Part shown: positions 55,979 through 64,000 of the stretch, in pieces
How positions within the stretch are numbered: the first letter of the stretch is position 1
Layout: each line of letters begins with the position of its first letter
Source of the DNA: Bradyrhizobium sp. ISRA464
GTDB taxonomy: Bacteria > Pseudomonadota > Alphaproteobacteria > Rhizobiales > Xanthobacteraceae
Reading direction: 5' to 3'
DNA length: 64,000 nucleotides
Assembly (NCBI RefSeq): GCF_029910095.1
Contig: NZ_CP094526.1
Coordinates: forward strand, 4,464,001-4,528,000
Translations under genes and position numbers: made by a program
The notes under the pieces: model-generated
The model's database searches: none
The model's input: only the letters and a program-made list of their open reading frames with translations
Told to the model about the DNA's origin: nothing

Positions 55979-57196
55979 ATGAACATCCTCGCCAAACCGA
56001 CCGTCACGCCCCAGGCCGAAGAAACGCTGGAAGACCTGGCCGACTCGCTCGCGATCCCCGAAAGCACCTACGAAAAGGCCGCAGGCAGCTACAAGTCGCT
56101 GGGCGATTTCCTGAACAGGCCCAACTCGACAATCCGCCAGTTCGACCCCCAGGTGCACGTCCAGGGGTCGTTCGGTCTCGGCACGGTCGTCCCGCCCGTC
56201 AGCGACGCCGAGGACTACGACGTCGATGCCGTTTGCGAATTCCGGAAACTGACCAAGTCCGAGACGACGCAGCAGAAACTCAAGCACATGCTCGGGTTCG
56301 AGATGGCCGCGTACGCCCGGGAGCACAACATGAACAACCCGGTCGCCGAGCATCGGCGATGCTGGCGTCTCGACTACGCCGACGGGGCACAGTTCCACAT
56401 GGACGTGACGCCGGGCCTGCTGAACGGCGCCGAACAGCGAATGCTTCTCAAGGCGCAGGGGTTCGACGACAGGTTCGCCGACACTGCGATCGCGATCACC
56501 GACATCGACCATCACGCCTACCGGATCCTCTCCGCGGACTGGCCGCGGTCGAATCCGCGCGGATACCTCAAATGGTTCGTGGGTCGAGTGGAGGTGATCT
56601 TCGAGCTGCGGAAGCGCGAACTGATCCGCAAAGGCATCCGCGCCGGCACCGAGCCGATCCCGGTCTACGCGGTGCGCACACCGTTGCAGTCTGCCGTCAT
56701 GATCCTCAAGCGTCACCGCGACATCATGTTCGTAGCCCGGTCCGACGAGCGGCCGATCTCGATCATCCTCACCACGCTCGCCGCCCACGCCTACAACGGC
56801 GAGGACAAGATCTCGGACGCGCTGTTCTCGATCCTCAACGGCATGCAGCGGTTCATCGGCCGGACTCTCGACGGCCATTTCGTGGTCGCCAATCCGAGCG
56901 ACCCCAGCGAAAACTTCGCCGACAAGTGGCGCAAACATCCGGAGCGGGCAGCGGCCTTCTTCGAGTGGCTCGAGCAGGCCCGGCACGACTTCGCCTACGC
57001 CGCCGAACTTTCGAACAAGCAACTCATCACCGAGACCCTCGCCAAGTCGGTGGGTCGCGGCGTCGCCGACCGGGTGAAAAAACGGTCCGCCGCCCGTCTC
57101 GGCGCACCGGCAGTGCTCACCTCCGGTCTCGTCCGCAACGAAGCCGAAGCGCGACGCGCTCCGCCCCGCATCGAGGGAGACCGCCGGAATGCCTGA
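55979..57196 (+). CDS. CBASS cyclic-oligonucleotide synthase (CD-NTase, cGAS/DncV-like)
   Basis: A 405-residue nucleotidyltransferase. The GS motif is at residues 63-64 (HVQGSFGLGTVV), the metal-binding Asp pair at 81 and 83 (AEDYDVDAVCEF), and the third acidic residue at 142 (AQFHMDVTPG). An OAS1-like C-terminal helical domain follows (RTPLQSAVMILKRHRDIMF, SIILTTLAAHAYNG). It makes the second messenger that switches on the SAVED nuclease after phage sensing. The ribosome site AAGGA precedes ATG 55979. Its C-terminal end (IEGDRRNA) is where Cap2 would conjugate it. The next gene overlaps by 8 bases, so the two are coupled. The clade and product are not readable by eye. Confidence 0.92.
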   Translation: MNILAKPTVTPQAEETLEDLADSLAIPESTYEKAAGSYKSLGDFLNRPNSTIRQFDPQVHVQGSFGLGTVVPPVSDAEDYDVDAVCEFRKLTKSETTQQKLKHMLGFEMAAYAREHNMNNPVAEHRRCWRLDYADGAQFHMDVTPGLLNGAEQRMLLKAQGFDDRFADTAIAITDIDHHAYRILSADWPRSNPRGYLKWFVGRVEVIFELRKRELIRKGIRAGTEPIPVYAVRTPLQSAVMILKRHRDIMFVARSDERPISIILTTLAAHAYNGEDKISDALFSILNGMQRFIGRTLDGHFVVANPSDPSENFADKWRKHPERAAAFFEWLEQARHDFAYAAELSNKQLITETLAKSVGRGVADRVKKRSAARLGAPAVLTSGLVRNEAEARRAPPRIEGDRRNA

Positions 57197-58302
57197 CGCG
57201 AGCCATCCTCTCGTCGCGCGCTTCGACGCGGCCGTCGCCGCGGTCGAGGCCTGGTGGGAGGAGCTCGGCCTACATCCGCGCAGACTGGATCGGAGAGAAC
57301 TCGCGGCCTATCCGGGACGCGGCGCCGTGAAAGGCTGGCGCTTCGCCGCCGATTTTCCGGGCGGCCTCCGCCGGCTCGACGTGATCGTCACCGACGGCTT
57401 TCCGTTTGTGCCGGCCCGCATCGCCCTCGTCGACAGGCCGCATTTCCTGACATGGCCCCACGTCGAGAAGGACGGCGTCCTATGCCTCTTTCCCGACACG
57501 ACCACCATGTCGGTTGACGAACCCTACGACGGCGTCGCTGCACTGCTGAAGGAAGCGTTCGCCATGGTGGAAGACGCGATCGCCGGCAAGCTTGAAGGCG
57601 ATTTCCGCACCGAATTCCTGACTTATTGGAATCACGCGCAGCGCGGCGGCGGTGGCACTGTGCTGTCGTTGCTCGATCCGGGCCCGCCCTCGCGCAGCGT
57701 ACGGGTCTGGGAGGGCGTGAACCAGACCATCATCGCCGAGAACGACGAGGAACTTCGCGCCTGGTTTCGGAATGCGGCGCCGAAAGTGGCCTCCTCCAAA
57801 ATCAAGCCGCGGGCCGGCGCGTTCATATGGCTCGATCGCGTGCCGACGCCCGTGGAGTATCCGTCTTCCGCCGGCGACGTCTACGCGCTGGCCGAGCGCA
57901 ACGGCGCCGTCGATCCGAAGGCTCCGGCACTCGCGAAGCAGATCCGGGCCGCTCTGCCTCACGTCGACGTCGTCCACCATGTCGCGGAGGTGCAAGAACT
58001 GCTGCTGCGCGACGACGACCCTCTCGCCGGGGTAGACCTGATCGTGTCGGCGCTGGGCGATTGGCCCGCTGAGTCCCTACTCGACGAATGGCACGCTGCC
58101 CAGGGACGCCGCGTGCCCATCGTCTACGGTTGGACCGAGCCCTACGCGGCGGCCGGCCATGCGATCGCGATCTCGGCTCCCGGCGACAGCCTGCGCGCCG
58201 GCCTCGACGCCTACGGCACCCCTCATCTGGTCGCCGCGCGGTGGACGCAGGATCCGCGCCGGTACGAACCGGCATGCGGTGCCGCGTTCGACCCCTACGG
58301 TC
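57189..58302 (+). pseudogene. cap2: Cap2-type E2/E1 gene, rearranged: E2 domain joined to the second half of E1
   Basis: Residues 1-150 form a ubiquitin-conjugating-enzyme-like E2 fold with the catalytic Cys99 in EKDGVLCLFPDTTTMSVDEPYDG. A linker runs to GDVYALAERNGA (about 240). Then the frame jumps straight to DPKAPALAKQIRAALPHVDVV, VDLIVSALGDWPAESLLDEW, YGWTEPYAAAGHAIAIS and the probable E1 cysteine Cys363 in EPACGAAFDPYG, which belong to the second half of an E1/ThiF adenylation domain. The nucleotide-binding first half is missing here and lies downstream, inverted. After about 58302 the frame runs through antisense sequence to a stop at 58628. Cap2 normally charges the CD-NTase C-terminus and conjugates it to targets; this form cannot do the E1 step. 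Confidence 0.88.
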
Positions 58303-58770
58303 GTCGATGGATTCCACGCCCAGGGTGTGTCTGCCGACGTTCGCGCTTTTCAGCATCTGCTTGTCGACAAGGATCAGCTTTCCGACGCCGGACCGGGCGA
58401 GCGCATGCGCGACGGGTGCGCCGACCGATCCGCAGCCGAGCAGGGCGACGACACAGCCTCGCAGCCGAGGCACGCGCGCGTCCCGGTCGCGGCCGTGGAT
58501 CCAGGCCGGGTCGACCCGCTCGATCGAGTGACGGTCGCACTGCTCGCCGCCGAAGAAGCGGCTTCGCGCGACGTGCTCCGGCACGATCGAGGGACGGAAG
58601 CCCGCGGTCAGCGGGTCGCGTCCCCTGACGACGGCGGGACGTTTCACGACGACGGTCGCGAGGGCCGGTCCGGAATCCGCGAGAACGCCGAACGACACGA
58701 AAGTACGCGGAAGCGGCTCACGCAGGAGTTCGTCGAGCAGTTCACCTCGTCGGCGCGGGCAAGCAGCTGC
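58303..58770 (-). pseudogene. cap2: Inverted fragment of cap2: first half of the E1 adenylation domain
   Basis: On the minus strand one frame reads ELLDELLREPLPRTFVSFGV, KRPAVVRGRDPLTAGFRPS, DPAWIHGRDRDARVPRLRG, CVVALLGCGSVGAPVAHALA, RSGVGKLILVDKQMLKSANV and GRHTLGVESI. The GCGSVG nucleotide loop, the ILVD strand end and the NVGRH motif are those of an E1/ThiF domain. This is exactly the part missing from the plus-strand cap2 piece between residues 240 and 241. It has no start codon or ribosome site of its own in a sensible place, so it is a displaced fragment, not a separate gene. The boundaries are accurate to about 15 bases. Confidence 0.87.
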
Positions 58771-58824
58771 GGGGCACAAGTATGCGGCCGCCAAAAAACA
58801 GGTTCCAAACGCATGGGCACCTAG

Positions 58825-60247
58825 CATTACAGTTGCATCTTCCTGAAGGTTCTGAATCTATGGGCGACCATGATTCGGGATCTGATGATTGGTGGCGCGT
58901 CGGTTGAGGATACGCTGACGCTGTGGGCTTCGTCGTTGCGAGATGCCAAGCAACGCATCCGTCCGCTGTTTACGCAAGAGCGGGTCGCGGCCTCGGCGGG
59001 GCAATTTCTCGACGGACTGTTGGGCAACGAGCCGCGCAAGACGGGTTGGATGCGGGCGGAAGCGGCTGGCGATCCAGGCCCGTGGCGCCAGCAGGCGATT
59101 CTGGGTCGGGGGCAGTGGGATGCCGACGCGCTGCGCGATATTGTACGTGAGTACGCGCTGGAAACGCTGGGTGACGAGGACGCGGTTCTGGTCATCGATG
59201 AGACCGGCTTTTTGAAACAGGGCAAGGCCTCGTGTGGGGTCGCGCGCCAGTACACTGGCTCGGCGGGCAAGATCACCAATTGCCAGATCGGAGTGTTTGC
59301 CTCCTATGTGTCGCGGCATGGCCATGCCTTCATCGATCGGGCGCTCTACCTGCCAAAGGAATGGACGGACGAACCCGCTCGCCTGAAGGCCGCACATGTC
59401 CCGAGCGATGTGAGCTTTGCGACGAAGCCCCGGATCGCGCATCAAATGATCGCTCGCGCGATCGCCGCAAAGGTGCCGTTCTCGTTCGTAGCAGCGGACA
59501 GCGTGTATGGCACGGGAGCGATCGAAACCCTGCTGCGCAAGGCGGGCAAAGGCTATGTTCTGGGGGTTGCTTCCAATCACGTGTTCTATTCCTGGGGCAA
59601 GCAGCAGCCTGTCGCCGGCACTGCCTCTACGATCGCGCAGAGCCTTCCCAAGAAGGCCTGGCGCCGCCTGCCGTCCGGCGAAGGAACCAAAGGTCCGCGC
59701 TGGCACGACTGGGCCTATCTTGAGCTGGCCGATCTCGACGCCGGCGAATACAACGACGACCTTGCCGGGGAATGGACCCGAGGTCTTCTGATCCGCCGCA
59801 ATATTGCCGACAACAGCTTAGCCTTCTTCTCCACATGGTGCCCCAAGGGCACGTCCATGCAGAAGCTGGTATCCGTGGAAGGCCATCGCTGGGCCATCGA
59901 AGACAGCTTCGAAACCGCCAAGAACGAGCTCGGTCTTGATCACAACGAAACCCGCTCCTGGCATGGCTGGCATCGCCATGTCTCACTGGTCATGCTTGCC
60001 TTCGCCACGATGGCCGTCATCCGTCATCGGGCCAACACCGGAGCATTGCTTAAAAAAACGCGACCGCGGCCCCGACCGAAGCATCGTTCTTGATCCGCTG
60101 GTCGATCCAGGAAATCCGCCGCATCGCCATGAAGCTCGCCCAGCGGCGCATCCCGCATGCCCACATCCTCGCATGGTCATCCTGGCGCAGGGCTCATCAA
60201 GCCAACGCGCGCAAAGCGCATCTCAAGCAAAAATTACAACTGTAATG
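58825..60247 (+). mobile_element. IS701-family insertion sequence with intact CTAG target duplication
   Basis: The ends are CATTACAGTTGCA (left, from 58825) and the complement of CATTACAGTTGTA (right, ending 60247), an 11-base perfect inverted repeat that continues with one mismatch. CTAG flanks both sides (58821-58824 and 60248-60251). IS701 elements make 4-bp YTAR target duplications, so this fits. Total length 1423 bases. It contains one transposase gene with an A-run frameshift. It sits immediately to the right of the inverted cap2 fragment. Confidence 0.9.
58870..60245 (+). CDS. IS701-family DDE transposase in two frames
   Basis: The main frame (58870-60093, 407 residues) has the DDE core of the family: VLVIDETGFLKQGKASCGVARQYTG (first Asp), VPFSFVAADSVYG (second Asp) and EGHRWAIEDSFETAKNELGLDHNETRSWHGWHRH (Glu). 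After ANTGALLKK the zero frame turns into an Arg/Pro-rich tail. In the -1 frame the protein continues NATAAPTEASFLIRWSIQEI, RRIAMKLAQRR and AWSSWRRAHQANARKAHLK to TAA at 60245, as IS701 transposases do. The shift falls on seven A (60052-60058). Either programmed slippage or a one-base loss explains it. Confidence 0.88.
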
Positions 60248-60251
60248 CTAG

Positions 60252-60470
60252 GGAGTACCCCATTAGACCCAGCGTTGGCGGTGGCGGCATCGAGTACAAT
60301 TTCTCGTGCCGCTCGTCGCAGCTGGGATGCCCCTGACCAACGAGCGCTCTGGTGCTGTGCCGGTTATCGGCGGACCGCCCCTCAATCAGAACCGCCAGCC
60401 TCAGAGACCGCTCCAGTACGCCCCGCTTGGTCAATGATGGTGTGCATTTACTTTTCTTGGGAGCAGTGCG
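60252..60470. other. Right flank of the IS; no gene recognised
   Basis: About 220 bases between the IS and the next gene. No JAB-domain (Cap3) sequence could be read in any frame, so the expected last CBASS gene is not here. Confidence 0.5.
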
Positions 60471-60956
60471 ATGCACCGAATAGTTTCCCAGGAAGACAAG
60501 CCTGCCCTGATCCTTCGCTCGGCCGTACTGGCAACCGGTGCAGTTTGCGCACTGCTTGCAGCCAAGTCCGCAAGCTCGGCCGATGACCACCCGGCCGTTC
60601 GTGCAGGGTTGTGGAAATTCGAGCGGATGCTTGAGACCGACGGTAAGGCGACGGATCGGGTGCTGACCAGCGGATTGCTGTACGCCCGGCAAATCACCCG
60701 TTGTGTCAACCCGACTAGAGCGCTTCAGGCGGAAACCGCGCTGGGGCTCTGCAAGATCAGGGATCTTCGTAAGAGAGACGACAATTACGAGTTCCAGAAG
60801 GTCTGCGGAGGCGGTGCGCCGATCAAAACCACCATCGATATAAAAAGCGATAGCGATTACACGGAGATCAATGAGGGGCGGATTGGAGGAATAGCGACCA
60901 GGGAAATAATCGAAGCGCGCAGGGTGGCCGATTGCCACCAGAAGGGCAAAGCGTGA
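60471..60956 (+). CDS. Small exported protein, DUF3617-like
   Basis: A 161-residue protein. A hydrophobic segment (ILRSAVLATGAVCALLAAKSASSA) near residues 18-41 looks like a signal peptide after a longer than usual N-terminal stretch. The mature part opens PAVRAGLWKFERMLETDGKAT and has three cysteines (ITRCVNPTRALQ, LGLCKIRDL, KVCGGG), which is the DUF3617 pattern. Function unknown. ATG 60471 has GGGAG ten bases upstream. Confidence 0.6.
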   Translation: MHRIVSQEDKPALILRSAVLATGAVCALLAAKSASSADDHPAVRAGLWKFERMLETDGKATDRVLTSGLLYARQITRCVNPTRALQAETALGLCKIRDLRKRDDNYEFQKVCGGGAPIKTTIDIKSDSDYTEINEGRIGGIATREIIEARRVADCHQKGKA

Positions 60957-61010
60957 AAGACAGCTGCTCGACCCTCTCAGTTTCGTTCAAGCCTCATGGA
61001 GGAAACAGTC

Positions 61011-62462
61011 ATGTCTAACCATTCAGCGCTGTTCCAATCTGACCTGACCTCCGCCGACGCCGCCGATGCGGCCACCTATGTTCAGACCAATCTGGTCTCG
61101 GACATCGCCACACTCGCCACGGTGTTCGACCCGAATTTGAATAACCCTTGGGGCGTTTCGTTTGTCCCCGGCAGCCCCGGCACCCCCTTCTGGATCTCGG
61201 ACCAAGGCTCAAACGTGGCCACTGTCTACCCGGTGACCGACAGCACCAACGTCTCTGGCCCGGTTCTCACAGTGAGCATCCCGACCACCGAGACCGGACC
61301 CCAGGGCCCCACGGGACAGGTTTCCAATACGAACGCCTCGTCTTTCCACCTGAACGACGACATGAGCGCCCGCTTCATCTTCGCCGATCTCAACGGGACG
61401 ATCTCCGCCTGGCACCCGGGCCTGACAAAAGCGGAGGTGGAAGTGACGACGCCGGGCGCCGTCTATACCGGATTGGCAGTCAACGAGGCTCATACGATGC
61501 TCTACGCTGCCAACACCAGCGCCGGGACCATCGACGTCTTCGACAGTAGTTTCGCCCCGGTAGACCTAGGCGATCATGTGTTTCAGACCCCGGGCCAGAT
61601 CGCGGCCCGGGGGCTCGTCCCCTTCAATGCGACGGAGATCGGCGGCGAAGTGTATGTGACCTATGCGCCTTCCGGTCGTGCGGCGCAGACAACGGCCGGC
61701 CTAGGCGACGGGGCGGTGGCCATTTTCAGCGAGAGCGGCAAACTCGAGCCGCATGGAGTGCTGCTTGGCGGGCCTCACACCCCTCTCGCCGCTCCGTGGG
61801 GCGTCGCTATCGCTCCGAACGATTTCGGCCAGTTCAGCGGCGACCTTCTGGTGGGCAATTTCAGCTTCCAACACAGTGAAATCAACGCTTTCGATCTCCA
61901 GACCCACCAGTTCGAAGGCACCATCCCGATCTCCCCTGGTTCGGGACACACGCCGGGCGGTCTCTGGGCCCTGACTTTCGGGGACGGCGGCACCAACAAC
62001 GGCAGCCCGAACACCCTCTACTTCACCGACGGCATCGACGGCGAGACGCATGGCCTGTTCGGCGCAATCGAGAGCATACCGCTCATTGGGGCGTCAACGC
62101 CGACGCATCATTCAGACATGTTGACGCATCAAACGGGCGGCGAGATGGGAACCTCGGCGGCGAAAACCATCACCGTGACGGACCCGCCTGCATCCGGCGC
62201 GTCTGGACGACCCGCCATTGCCCGCACTCTCTCCGATCTAATGTCTCAGTTCGGCGGCCATGACGCCACCGGCGCACCAAATCATTTGAGCGGCACCAGC
62301 GTAGGTTCTCTTATGCACAGGGGTGGCCCAATCCCCGACATTGCAGCCCTTACCGAGCGCTTCGTGGGTGCTCCATTCGTGAGCGGCGGCACAACGGGAC
62401 TCTTACCCAGTTCACTGGCAGCGGAAGAGCAAAGGGCGTTTTTGGCTTTGCATCAGGGATAA
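61011..62462 (+). CDS. TIGR03118-family protein, beta-propeller-like
   Basis: A 483-residue protein. ATG 61011 has GGAGG eight bases upstream and is preferred over the in-frame ATG at 60996. It has no normal signal peptide. Repeated motifs of a propeller are visible: LNNPWGVSFVPGSPGTPFWISDQGSNVATVY, ADLNGTISAWHPGLTKAEVEV, TGLAVNEAHTMLYAANTSAGTIDVFD, PLAAPWGVAIAPNDFGQFSGDLLVGNFS, and GGLWALTFGDGGTNNGSPNTLYFTDGIDGETHGLFG. These are the TIGR03118 features. Function unknown. The adjacent type I secretion ABC gene and the absence of a Sec signal suggest secretion by that route; that is inference. Confidence 0.85.
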   Translation: MSNHSALFQSDLTSADAADAATYVQTNLVSDIATLATVFDPNLNNPWGVSFVPGSPGTPFWISDQGSNVATVYPVTDSTNVSGPVLTVSIPTTETGPQGPTGQVSNTNASSFHLNDDMSARFIFADLNGTISAWHPGLTKAEVEVTTPGAVYTGLAVNEAHTMLYAANTSAGTIDVFDSSFAPVDLGDHVFQTPGQIAARGLVPFNATEIGGEVYVTYAPSGRAAQTTAGLGDGAVAIFSESGKLEPHGVLLGGPHTPLAAPWGVAIAPNDFGQFSGDLLVGNFSFQHSEINAFDLQTHQFEGTIPISPGSGHTPGGLWALTFGDGGTNNGSPNTLYFTDGIDGETHGLFGAIESIPLIGASTPTHHSDMLTHQTGGEMGTSAAKTITVTDPPASGASGRPAIARTLSDLMSQFGGHDATGAPNHLSGTSVGSLMHRGGPIPDIAALTERFVGAPFVSGGTTGLLPSSLAAEEQRAFLALHQG

Positions 62463-62472
62463 CGGGGCGGGC

Positions 62473-64000
62473 GTGATGGACTCGGCGCTCGAGTGCTTGG
62501 TCGCGGTCGCCCGATATCATGGCGTCGATATGTCCGTCGATCGCCTCAAGCACGACTTCGCCCTCGCCGAGAACGACCCGATCGAACGCCTGCTGCCTTC
62601 CATTGCCCGAAACATCGGCTTTCGGGCAAAAGCACTCAAGCTCAAATGGCGGGATTTGGGTCGTCTCGGCGAAGCCTACCCCATCATCGTTCGCCTCGCC
62701 GACGGCAAGCGCGTGATCGCCGTCGGCATGCGGGACGAAAAGCTTGGCATCGTCGATCCGACGTCCAAACAGCCGGAGGTGATCCCTTTCGACAAAGAGA
62801 TGTTCTGTCGAAACTGGAAGGGCGAGGCCCTGCTGCTCCGCCGCAATTACGCCTTCGCCGATGAGACACGCCCCTTCGGCTTCGCCTGGTTCCTCCCGGA
62901 GATACTGCGGAACGCCGGGAGCTTCCGCGACATCGTGATCGCGGCGATCATGCTCCAGGTTCTGGCGCTCGCATTGCCGATCTTCATCCAGATCACCATC
63001 GACAAAGTTCTGGTCCACCAGGCCTACACGACGCTCTACGTCTTGGCGGCCGGCGTCAGTCTCGCCGTCGTCTTCGACGCCGCGTTCAACTACCTTCGCC
63101 GCTCCCTGCTGGTTTATACGTCGGCGCGCATCGATGTCCGGACGTCGACCCGCACCTTCGAGCGCCTGCTTTCGCTCTCCATCGATTTCTTCGAGCGGGT
63201 CTCGGCCGGCGTCATTACCAAGCACATGCAACAGGTCGAGAAGATTCGCGAATTTCTGACCGGGCGACTTCTGCTAACGCTGCTCGATGCGACCTCGCTG
63301 CTGGTTATCGTCCCGCTCCTGTTCATGTACAGCAAGGCGCTGGCGACGCTTGTGCTCGGCTTCTCGGCCTTCACGGCCGGCGTCATCGCCGGCCTCGTGC
63401 CGATCTATCGCCGCCGACTGCGCGCCTTGTACGAGGCGGAGGGACAACGCCAGGCCTATCTCGTCGAGACCATCCACGGCATGGAAACCGTGAAGGCGCT
63501 CGCGACCGAGCCGTTGCGGCGTCGCGAGTGGGACACCCGCTGCGCCCAGGCCGCGCAGTCGCATTTCCGGGTCGGCCGGATCTCCACGGGAGCGCAAGCG
63601 GTCATCGGGCTTCTCGAAAAGCTGCTGACGGTTGCAGTCATCGGGTTCGGCGCCCAACTCGTGTTCGACGGCCATATCACCGTGGGCGCGCTGATCGCGT
63701 TCAACATGCTGTCCGGCCGGGTGACCGGACCGCTTGGGCAGATCGTCTCGCTGGTGCATTCGTATCAAGAGGCAGGCCTGTCGGTGCGCATGCTCGGCGA
63801 GATCATGAACCGGCGGCCGGAACGGAGTTCGAGTGTCCGCGGGCTTCGGGCGCCGATCGCCGGACAGGTCGAGTTCGATCACGTCACCTTCCGCTATACC
63901 GAGAGCGCGCCACCGGCCCTCGACGACGTCTCGCTGACCATTCGGTCAGGCGAGGTCTTCGGGATCGTCGGTCGCAGCGGCTGGGAAAGACCACCCTGAC
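62473..64000 (+). CDS. Type I secretion ABC transporter (HlyB-like), frameshifted in Walker A and cut by the window edge
   Basis: The start is GTG 62473 or ATG 62476, 10-13 bases after the previous stop. Residues 1-125 form a C39-like domain, probably inactive because DSALECL replaces the catalytic DCG-x-x-C pattern (MMDSALECLVAVARYHGVDM). The membrane domain has six helices (VIAAIMLQVLALALPIFIQI onward, SLSIDFFERVSAGVITKHMQQVEKIREFLTGRL). The ATPase domain begins VEFDHVTFRYTESAPPALDDVSLTIRSGEVFGIVGRSG. Then one base is missing at about 63981, so GSGKTTL is read as GWERPP and a stop follows at 63999; the next frame does read GKTTL. The remainder of the ATPase is outside the window. Confidence 0.85.

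Noticed and set aside
57823..58827. A separate minus-strand ThiF-like gene
   Set aside because: Only the part from about 58770 to 58303 looks coding. It lacks a proper start, and it fits exactly the gap in the plus-strand cap2, so it is treated as a displaced fragment.
1..64000. CRISPR array, prophage or integrative element with att sites
   Set aside because: No regular spaced repeats, phage structural genes, integrase or tRNA-linked direct repeats were seen.

Overview
The window looks like a chromosomal segment of a high-GC alphaproteobacterium, most likely Bradyrhizobium or a close relative in the Nitrobacteraceae. The signs are strong GC bias with long antisense shadow frames, an NDUFA12-type complex I accessory gene, DUF2155, DUF1236 and BA14K proteins, a B12-dependent ribonucleotide reductase, and promoters of the general-stress sigma factor (EcfG) type. 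The genus is an inference from gene content; no rRNA or tRNA gene was found.

Layout. 1-4.2 kb: a branched-chain amino acid type ABC substrate-binding protein (cut by the window edge), a NodU/CmcH-type carbamoyltransferase and a frameshifted EamA permease. 4.2-14.4 kb: a conserved block on the minus strand (3-hydroxyisobutyrate dehydrogenase-like enzyme, prfB with a textbook programmed frameshift, PBP1A, AmiC) diverging from rne, whose product has a very His-rich insert in the S1 domain. 14.4-21 kb: FAD oxidoreductase, aminotransferase, M48-TPR protease, DsbA-like protein, a decayed fragment, and a DUF1236 protein behind a GGAAC-N16-CGTT promoter. 21-23.5 kb: aroQ-accB-accC. 23.5-26.6 kb: three overlapping signalling genes (CHASE3-type histidine kinase, single-domain receiver, receiver-HisKA_2 kinase). 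26.6-36.5 kb: a six-gene MdtABC-type RND efflux operon ending in two small secreted proteins. 37-45 kb: aat, DUF2155, SDR, alpha/beta hydrolase, a transporter remnant, two divergent DJ-1/PfpI-type genes and NDUFA12. 45-50 kb: BA14K protein, a response regulator, a hybrid histidine kinase and an EamA permease. 50-54.5 kb: an 800-bp leader region with possible structured RNA, then nrdJ.

54.7-60.3 kb is the accessory part: a CBASS anti-phage locus with a Cap5-type HNH-SAVED nuclease, a CD-NTase and a Cap2-type E2/E1 gene. The Cap2 gene is scrambled. The E2 domain is joined directly to the second half of the E1 domain, while the first half of E1 (GCGSVG loop, NVGRH) lies downstream on the opposite strand. 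No Cap3 (JAB) gene is visible, and an IS701-family element with a clean CTAG target duplication sits beside the wreck. From 60.4 kb the window continues with a DUF3617-like secreted protein, a TIGR03118-type protein and a type I secretion ABC transporter that has a frameshift inside its Walker A motif and is cut by the window edge.

How the genes work together: rne, amiC, PBP1A, prfB, aroQ and accBC are housekeeping functions. The RND operon encodes a complete tripartite pump plus two accessory secreted proteins. The CBASS effector and cyclase look intact, but the conjugation arm that primes the cyclase looks broken.
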